Shown piece after piece: positions 58,398 through 64,000 of a DNA stretch of 64,000 nt. The notes below the pieces were generated by a model. It was not told the origin of the DNA, did no database searches, and saw only the letters and a list, made by a program, of their open reading frames with translations. Source of the DNA: Desulfobaculum bizertense DSM 18034 (lineage in GTDB: Bacteria > Desulfobacterota > Desulfovibrionia > Desulfovibrionales > Desulfovibrionaceae); the NCBI RefSeq assembly GCF_900167065.1, contig NZ_FUYA01000005.1, positions 219,589 through 283,588 of the forward strand, given 5' to 3'. The first letter of the stretch is position 1. The number at the start of each line of letters is the position of its first letter. The position numbers and the translations under genes were made by a program.

Positions 58398-59630
58398 ATG
58401 GAAATACTCATGGCGTGGCGGAACATATGGCGACATCCGCGCAGGACAATCCTGACGCTCCTCGCTATAGCCTTTGCCTGCATGCTTCTCGTCTTTATGC
58501 TGTCCTTTCAGTTTGGGACATACGAAGCCATGATTACTTCTGTCGTCAAATCCCAGACCGGGCATCTGCAAATTTTAGTCAACGGCTACAACAGCGACCA
58601 CAAAATGCGCAAAGTTGTACGCAATCCCAAAGAGCTGGAAGCACAACTTCGCGCACTCCCGCACATAAAAAACAGTACTGTACGGGCAAACGGCTTTTCT
58701 CTGCTTTCTTCCGAAAAGCGCACCTACGGCGGACTTGTCACAGGGATTGACCCCATACGCGAGGCCCAGCTTTCCACCATCGCCTCCACAATTCGCGAAG
58801 GCGAATATCTGTCACCTGACGACAGCACTCAGGCACTGGTTGGTGCCCTGCTCGCCAAAAACCTTCACATCCATCTCGGCGACGAGCTGGTCGTCCTTGG
58901 AAACGCCCGCGACGGATCCATTGCGGCAACGGTGCTGACAGTCAAAGGCATTTTCCGCTCCGGTGTTGATGAATACGACCGAAGTGCAGTGCAAATTCCT
59001 CTTGCAGCCTTTCAGGACATCTTTGTCATGCGTGGAGCCGTGCACCAGATTGTCATCGAGTGTGATGCGCTCGCACATGTTCGTGAAACCCAGGCAGCCA
59101 TAACCACCCTGCTTCCCAAAGATAAGCCCCAGCGTCAGCTCGTCTGCATGACCTGGTCCGAGCTGATCCCCGGCCTTATCCAGTCCATTCAGATGGATCT
59201 TGGCGGCGGCATCATTTTTTACCTCATCCTCATCATTGTCGTGGCCTTTAGCATCATGAACACCTTCATTATGGCTGTCTTTGAGCGCACTCACGAATTT
59301 GGCACCCTCATCGCCATTGGAGCAAAGCCGGGACGTCTAAGCAAAATGCTCCTGTACGAGTCCGCAATGCTCACCATTTGCGGCGTGCTTCTTGGAATTG
59401 GCCTCGGCTGTGCTGTCACCATTTTTGCCGCGCACACTGGCATTCCTCTGGGAGAAGCCGAAGGTCTGCTTCGGCAATACGGCATTCCCAGCGTCATCCG
59501 GCCCCAGCTCTCAGTCCTGTCTGCCACGGCCGGGCCAACAATTGTCTTCATCATCACCATGATGACGGCCCTGTACCCCGCCATAAAAGTTCGCAGCCTG
59601 AACCCTGTCGAAGCAATGCGGGCGGCATAG
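58398..59630 (+). CDS. LolC/LolE/MacB-type ABC permease, first subunit
   Basis: 410 residues. N-terminal helix (MAWRNIWRHPRRTILTLLAIAFACML), a periplasmic MacB-PCD domain of about 220 residues, then three C-terminal helices of the FtsX domain (GIIFYLILIIVVAFSIMNTFI; GVLLGIGLGCAVTIF; VFIITMMTALYPAIKVRSLNP). GAGGTAACT precedes the ATG, 2 bp after the LolA-like gene. It pairs with the next permease to form a heterodimer as in LolCE. Confidence 0.9.
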   Translation: MEILMAWRNIWRHPRRTILTLLAIAFACMLLVFMLSFQFGTYEAMITSVVKSQTGHLQILVNGYNSDHKMRKVVRNPKELEAQLRALPHIKNSTVRANGFSLLSSEKRTYGGLVTGIDPIREAQLSTIASTIREGEYLSPDDSTQALVGALLAKNLHIHLGDELVVLGNARDGSIAATVLTVKGIFRSGVDEYDRSAVQIPLAAFQDIFVMRGAVHQIVIECDALAHVRETQAAITTLLPKDKPQRQLVCMTWSELIPGLIQSIQMDLGGGIIFYLILIIVVAFSIMNTFIMAVFERTHEFGTLIAIGAKPGRLSKMLLYESAMLTICGVLLGIGLGCAVTIFAAHTGIPLGEAEGLLRQYGIPSVIRPQLSVLSATAGPTIVFIITMMTALYPAIKVRSLNPVEAMRAA

Positions 59631-59638
59631 GAGAGCGC

Positions 59639-60856
59639 ATGAATCTGCTCATTTCATGGCGAAATATCTGGCGCAACCCACGGCGAACAATTGTCATCGT
59701 CATCGCGGTCATTATTGGCGCTTGGTCCATGCTCTTCTTTGGTGCCTTTGCCCGGGGCATCATCAATTCCATGCTTGCCAATGCCCTCAATACACTCACG
59801 GGGCACATTCAGATTCAGCAGCAGGGATTTCGGGACGATCCTGTCGTCGAAAACCGACTTCACGCCCCAGAACAAATTGCAGCTTTGCTCAAAAAACAGC
59901 TTCCGGCTTCTGCCCAGTATGCCCGACGCATCGAAGTCAACGGCATCGCCTCCAATGCCTACAACTCCGAAGCGGTTTCCATCATTGGCATCGAACCAGA
60001 CAAAGAAGCCAAGCTTTCTTTTTATGGCGGGACAACAGAAGAAGGGAAACTTCTGGAGACAGGTGACATGCACAGCATCGTCATCGGACGAGGGCTTGTA
60101 GAGAGTCTGGAAACTCGTCTGGGGCGAAAGCTCGTTCTCATGACTCAAAACGCCAGTGGAAAAACCAGCTCCCGAGCTTTTCGCATCAAAGGGATTTACC
60201 GCGCCGAGCTGGAAGCAACAGAAAAGCGCTACGCCTTTATTTCACTCAGCGCGGCCCGCGCCCTCCTCGAGGCCGAAGGGGCGGTCACAAATTTCTGCAT
60301 TAAGCTCGAAGATATCGAACAGGTGCCAGCAACACACGCAGCGCTCACGCCTGATCTTCCAGCTGGGGCTACCATCCTGACGTGGGAGGACATGCTTCCT
60401 CTGCTCATTGGCTACCTCGGTATCTTCAATATTTTCATTATCCTGTGGTACATTGTTGTGTTTGTGGCCATGTCATTTGGTCTCGTCAACACAACACTGA
60501 TGGCCGTCATGGAGCGCATTCGGGAGTTTGGCCTTCTCAAGGCACTTGGCATGAAGCCCTTCTGGATAGTTCGAGGCGTACTCACCGAGTGCGTTATCCT
60601 GCTACTCATCGGACTAACTCTTGGCGACCTGCTCGGCCTTGCCACAGTCATGTCTCTGCAAGGCGGCATCGACATTTCGTTTCTTGCCGAGGGAACCGAA
60701 TACTTTGGTTTTGCCAACATCATTATCCCAACGCTCAGCCTCAGGGATTTCTACATCATTAACGGCATCATTCTTATTCTTGGCATTCTGGTATGTCTCT
60801 ACCCAGCCATAAAAGCTGCCCGCATCACTCCGATTGAGGCAATGGCCCAGACCTAA
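59639..60856 (+). CDS. LolC/LolE/MacB-type ABC permease, second subunit
   Basis: 405 residues from the ATG at 59639 (GGAGAGCG upstream); the open frame back to 59378 overlaps the previous gene and is not used. Same layout as its neighbour: MNLLISWRNIWRNPRRTIVIV, periplasmic domain, FtsX helices (IFIILWYIVVFVAMSFGLVNT; VILLLIGLTLGDLLGLATVM; ILILGILVCLYPAIKAARITP). The parallel layout indicates a duplication giving LolC/LolE-like halves. Confidence 0.9.
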   Translation: MNLLISWRNIWRNPRRTIVIVIAVIIGAWSMLFFGAFARGIINSMLANALNTLTGHIQIQQQGFRDDPVVENRLHAPEQIAALLKKQLPASAQYARRIEVNGIASNAYNSEAVSIIGIEPDKEAKLSFYGGTTEEGKLLETGDMHSIVIGRGLVESLETRLGRKLVLMTQNASGKTSSRAFRIKGIYRAELEATEKRYAFISLSAARALLEAEGAVTNFCIKLEDIEQVPATHAALTPDLPAGATILTWEDMLPLLIGYLGIFNIFIILWYIVVFVAMSFGLVNTTLMAVMERIREFGLLKALGMKPFWIVRGVLTECVILLLIGLTLGDLLGLATVMSLQGGIDISFLAEGTEYFGFANIIIPTLSLRDFYIINGIILILGILVCLYPAIKAARITPIEAMAQT

Positions 60857-60870
60857 GCGAGGTATCGATC

Positions 60871-61554
60871 ATGAAAAGCATTGAAGCTGTCGACGTCGTT
60901 AAGACCTACCTGCAAGGAAAAGTCGAAGTACACGCTTTGGCCGGGGTTTCGCTTGCCATCAACGCAGGAGAATTTGCAGCTCTTGCCGGGCCTTCTGGCT
61001 CAGGGAAAACAACACTGCTCAACCTCTTTGGTGGGCTGGATGCCCCCAATGCCGGGCAAATCTTCCTCGACGGCCAAGACATCACCGCCCTTTCCCAGTC
61101 AAAGCTTGCAAACATGCGCTTACACAAAATCGGATTTGTTTTTCAGGCCTACAACATTATTCCCGTGCTCTCTGCTCAGGAAAATGTTGAATACGTAATG
61201 CTCATGCAGGGTGTTCCCACCGCCGAGCGACGCGATCGAGCGCGTCAGGTGCTCGACGACGTCGGTCTTGGCAACATGTATTCGCGCCGCCCCGCCGAGC
61301 TTTCTGGAGGCCAGCAGCAACGCGTCGCCGTTGCCCGCGCCATCGTCTCCAACCCAACCATTGTGCTTGCTGATGAGCCTACGGCAAACCTCGATTCCAA
61401 AACAGGACAGGGCTTGCTCGAAATGATGTGTGACATGAACGAATCTCGTGGCGTCACCTTTGTTTTCTCAACCCATGACCAAATGGTCATGGACTACGCC
61501 CGGCGGCTCATTCATCTCAAGGACGGCCAGATTGTCGACGACATAAGCAAATAG
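60871..61554 (+). CDS. LolD/MacB-type ABC ATPase
   Basis: 227 residues. Walker A GPSGSGKTT, Q-loop VFQAYNIIPVLS, signature LSGGQQQRVAVARA, Walker B VLADEPTANLD, H-loop STHD: complete. It powers the two permeases. GAGGTATC before the ATG, 14 bp after the second permease. Confidence 0.95.
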   Translation: MKSIEAVDVVKTYLQGKVEVHALAGVSLAINAGEFAALAGPSGSGKTTLLNLFGGLDAPNAGQIFLDGQDITALSQSKLANMRLHKIGFVFQAYNIIPVLSAQENVEYVMLMQGVPTAERRDRARQVLDDVGLGNMYSRRPAELSGGQQQRVAVARAIVSNPTIVLADEPTANLDSKTGQGLLEMMCDMNESRGVTFVFSTHDQMVMDYARRLIHLKDGQIVDDISK

Positions 61555-61562
61555 GACAGCAC

Positions 61563-62921
61563 ATGTTTTCTTTGCCGATCTCTCCTCTTTTTCGTCTCAT
61601 ACGAGTTTTTTTCTGCGCCCTCTCTCTTGGGCTTTTTCTGTTCCCTGCCCCCTATGCCACAGCACAGGAAGACAGCCCCGGCTCTTCCCCTCTTTCCTCC
61701 ATCGACATGGAATGGTCAGGGCACATAAAGCTCTACGGGCGAGCGCTTTTTCCACAGGAAGGCACGGCCTTTGACTCCCTCGACAGTGTAGGACTTGGCA
61801 CCAACTATGACGGTCTGCTTGAGGCTCGCGTCAACAACAAAACTTTTTTCGGCGATCACGTCTATTCCATCATTCACTGGGAAGCAGGGCTTACTGGCGG
61901 CGGTTCGCGGGAGGATGGCGAGAGACTCAAGGATGCGTACCCTGCGCTCTTTCCAAATGGGCTACTCTCTCCGCCCAATGACGACCGCAGGCTAGTTGAT
62001 CTCACAGCCATAGTTCACGAGGACGACGGAACTGTTCTTTATCATCGGCTCGATCGGGCATTTCTCGCGTTTCAGCCCGACTGGGGCGAAATTCGCGTCG
62101 GACGTCAGGCGGTCACCTGGGGCCACGGTTTTACGTTCAATCCTATGGACCTCTTCAACCCGTTTTCACCAACCGACCTGGAGCGGGATTACAAGCTTGG
62201 CGACGACATCGCGCTCGTTCAGGTTCCTGTCTCAGAGAACGCGCTTGATCTCATTTATGTTGCACGACGCAATCCAGACACAAGCGAGCCTGACTTTGAT
62301 TCAAGTTCACTTGGTGGAAAATTCAGCATTCCCATCGACAGCACCAACCTCGATATCATTTTGACCCGCCATTACGAGGACTACATTGCCGGAGTCGGCG
62401 CGGTTGGCTACGTTGGCAATGCGGCGTGGCGTTTCGACGTCACAGGAACCTTTCTCGACACGCCAAGCCGTGGGCGTTCTGCCTATCTTTCCGCAGTAGC
62501 CAATCTCGACTATTCCTGGAACTGGTTTGGCAAAAACTGGTATGGCTACACCGAACTGTATTACAACGGGCTTTCTGACAACGATTACACTGATCCCTTC
62601 ACGGATCCCGCCATTGCTGACCGCATCGCTCGCGGTGAACTTTTTGCCCTCGGCTCCATGTACTGGAGCGGCAACATCAACATTGAGCTTCACCCTCTTC
62701 TCAACGTGTATCTCACGGCCATTGTGAATCTTGACGACCCGTCCGGTGTCTGGCTTCCCCGCATTGTCTATGATGTTTCTGACAACATTCAGCTCACCGC
62801 AACGGCAGGGCTAAACTGGGGCGCGTCCAACACCGAATATGGGGGCTTCCCCATCCCCGGCCTGCCTTTTTCTCAGAAACCGGCCGACTACGTCACAAGC
62901 TGGGTTACCTGGTATTTTTGA
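61563..62921 (+). CDS. Outer-membrane beta-barrel protein of the Lol-like cluster
   Basis: 452 residues. Signal region to about residue 35 (FFCALSLGLFLFPAPYATAQ). The rest is rich in aromatic, alternating strands (WSGHIKLYGRALFP; DRAFLAFQPDWGEIRVGRQAVTWG; YSWNWFGKNWYGYTELYYN) and ends SWVTWYF with terminal Phe. It resembles DUF1302-type barrels. It lies 8 bp after the ATPase, so the barrel is probably the outer-membrane end of this export route. A hairpin (TTTTGC/GCAAAA, 62930-62955) follows. Confidence 0.8.
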   Translation: MFSLPISPLFRLIRVFFCALSLGLFLFPAPYATAQEDSPGSSPLSSIDMEWSGHIKLYGRALFPQEGTAFDSLDSVGLGTNYDGLLEARVNNKTFFGDHVYSIIHWEAGLTGGGSREDGERLKDAYPALFPNGLLSPPNDDRRLVDLTAIVHEDDGTVLYHRLDRAFLAFQPDWGEIRVGRQAVTWGHGFTFNPMDLFNPFSPTDLERDYKLGDDIALVQVPVSENALDLIYVARRNPDTSEPDFDSSSLGGKFSIPIDSTNLDIILTRHYEDYIAGVGAVGYVGNAAWRFDVTGTFLDTPSRGRSAYLSAVANLDYSWNWFGKNWYGYTELYYNGLSDNDYTDPFTDPAIADRIARGELFALGSMYWSGNINIELHPLLNVYLTAIVNLDDPSGVWLPRIVYDVSDNIQLTATAGLNWGASNTEYGGFPIPGLPFSQKPADYVTSWVTWYF

Positions 62922-63005
62922 GCGTCCCCTTTTGCGCACTGCGTCAGTGCAAAAAGCACGAATATGCTTTATGCTCATGGCAATATTCAACCGCAGGAGG
63001 ATAGA

Positions 63006-63710
63006 ATGGACGAGACGAAACTCACGCGCCGTGACATGCTTCGCGCGACAGCTATGATGTCACTCGCTCTTGCCGGTGCTCCCCTCTTTTCCGCCGTGGA
63101 AGCGCATGCCGCACCCAAAGCGCCGCAGCTCCCTTATGCCAAGGGATCTCTTGCCCCGGCCATCTCACAGAAAACACTCGACTTTCATTACGGAAAGCAC
63201 ACCCTCGGCTATTATTCCAAGCTTGCCGCGCTCATTTCCGGCACCAAGTATGCCAAGATGCCCCTCGAAGATATTATTCGCAGCACAGCCAGCAACAAAA
63301 GCACCCGCTCTATCTACAACAATGCAGCGCAGGCATGGAACCACACTTTTTACTGGCAGGGCCTCAAAGCGAAAGGCGGTGGGATGCCCCCAGATGCCTT
63401 TGGCGCAGACCTCATGGAAACCTATTCCACTCTTGCGCACTTTCAGGATGTCTTTATCGCTACCGCGGCCAGCGTTTTCGGCAGTGGCTGGGCGTGGATC
63501 GTGAAAGACAAGGCAGGAAAAATCGACATCATTGGCACACAGGGTGCCGACACGCCACTCACGATGAACAAAACGCCGCTCTTCGTCGTCGACGTCTGGG
63601 AGCACGCCTATTATCTCGACTATCAGAACCGCAGAAGCGACTACGTTCAGGCTATCTTCTACTACCTCGCTAACTGGGACGTCGTGAGCAAGCGCTATAA
63701 CGCCAAATAG
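63006..63710 (+). CDS. sodB: Exported Fe superoxide dismutase
   Basis: 234 residues from the ATG at 63006 (CAGGAGGATAG upstream). A Tat-type signal (LTRRDMLRATAMMSLALAG, then VEAHA) indicates periplasmic export. All ligands are there: His in FHYGKHT, His in AWNHTFYW, Asp and His in VDVWEHAYYLDY. Gln in NNAAQAW and the pattern FYWQGL favour iron over manganese. It protects the periplasm of an anaerobe against superoxide. Probably its own unit. Copy 2 of the intergenic repeat begins 43 bp after the stop. Confidence 0.94.
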   Translation: MDETKLTRRDMLRATAMMSLALAGAPLFSAVEAHAAPKAPQLPYAKGSLAPAISQKTLDFHYGKHTLGYYSKLAALISGTKYAKMPLEDIIRSTASNKSTRSIYNNAAQAWNHTFYWQGLKAKGGGMPPDAFGADLMETYSTLAHFQDVFIATAASVFGSGWAWIVKDKAGKIDIIGTQGADTPLTMNKTPLFVVDVWEHAYYLDYQNRRSDYVQAIFYYLANWDVVSKRYNAK

Positions 63711-63753
63711 CAAAAGGGCGGGATGTTGTTTTTTATTGGGGCGCTGCCCCAAA

Positions 63754-63991
63754 CCCTGCAAGGGGCGCTGCCCCTTGACCCCGCCCAAGGACGAGGCCCT
63801 TGGGAATCCCGCTTTCGCCCAAAATTAAAGGGCCGGATGTGTGAAAGCCGTTGGCTTTCCCTTACATCCGGCCCTTTAATTTTGGCCTAGTGGGCGTCCC
63901 GTGTGTTCTTTTTCTTTGCGCTCCAACCCTTTCTTTTTGAACGCAAGCGTTCAAAAAGAAAATGGTGGCAACGCACGGGAAAGAGAAAGAA
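63754..63991 (+). repeat. Structured intergenic repeat, copy 2
   Basis: Begins with the same 60 bp as 36114-36173, then a hairpin (63816-63896; arms AAAATTAAAGGGCCGGATGT and complement) and a second one (63901-63989; inner arm TTTTTGAACGC/GCGTTCAAAAA). Also 3' of a coding gene. The element runs to, and may extend past, the window end. No ORF. Confidence 0.85.
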
Positions 63992-64000
63992 GCCGCTTTA

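Noticed and set aside
1..64000. CRISPR arrays, insertion sequences, rRNA operons
   Set aside because: I looked for regularly spaced direct repeats, transposase motifs and rRNA sequence and saw none. The only dispersed repeat is the non-coding element at 36114 and 63754.

Overview
The window looks like a chromosomal segment of a Desulfovibrio-type sulfate-reducing bacterium (Desulfovibrionales). The reasons are an Hdr-Flx electron-transfer cluster, an oxygen-sensitive class III ribonucleotide reductase, two TRAP transporters of different types, tandem hybrid two-component proteins and a periplasmic Fe-superoxide dismutase. This is inferred from gene content; no marker rRNA is present. Gene density is high and most start codons have clear Shine-Dalgarno sites.

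Layout. 1-6.2 kb: the 3' part of hdrB, then hdrA, flxD, flxC, flxB and flxA, one translationally coupled operon. 6.4-8.3 kb: a TrfA-like replication-initiator protein and two small genes, one with a sigma70-type promoter and a perfect TGTGA-N6-TCACA palindrome. 8.3-11 kb: nrdD behind a cobalamin riboswitch. 11-12.7 kb: hipB-hipA. 12.7-20 kb (minus strand): motA-motB-pilZ-biotin carboxylase-fused carboxyltransferase-biotinyl-like protein-small protein-ssb. 20-24.1 kb: purine nucleoside phosphorylase, an mlaA/lipase-like operon and a YbjQ-family protein. 24.1-27.8 kb: a binding protein, a NarX-type kinase and a LuxR-type regulator forming a probable sensory unit. 28 kb: tRNA-Leu(CAA) and a DUF554 membrane protein. 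29.1-36 kb: a TRAP transporter (dctPQM) with a long structured 5' leader, divergent from hyuAB. 36-37.6 kb: an intergenic repeat and icd. 37.8-44.4 kb: an RND efflux operon whose outer-membrane factor is fused to a periplasmic binding domain. 44.6-51.1 kb: a barrel protein, a sigma54 activator, a probable structured RNA, a SPOR protein and a hybrid histidine kinase. 51.3-57.5 kb: an HU protein, a degenerate M20 peptidase homologue and a TAXI-type TRAP system. 57.6-62.9 kb: a Lol-like export cluster (LolA-like, two permeases, ATPase, barrel). 63-64 kb: a Tat-exported Fe-SOD and a second copy of the intergenic repeat.

The most interesting part is 45.7-51.1 kb. A sigma54 response regulator is followed by three similar palindromes, a well-formed -24/-12 promoter, and about 360 nt that fold by eye into eight consecutive hairpins, three of them with C-rich loops. 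There is no convincing ORF in that stretch, and a hybrid sensor kinase lies just downstream. I read this as a candidate self-contained signalling module whose output is a regulatory RNA. Secondary points are the four-domain RNA leader in front of dctP, the binding-protein/TolC fusion, the biotin-dependent carboxylase with altered signature motifs, and a 237-bp repeat whose hairpin arms differ between copies while pairing is kept.
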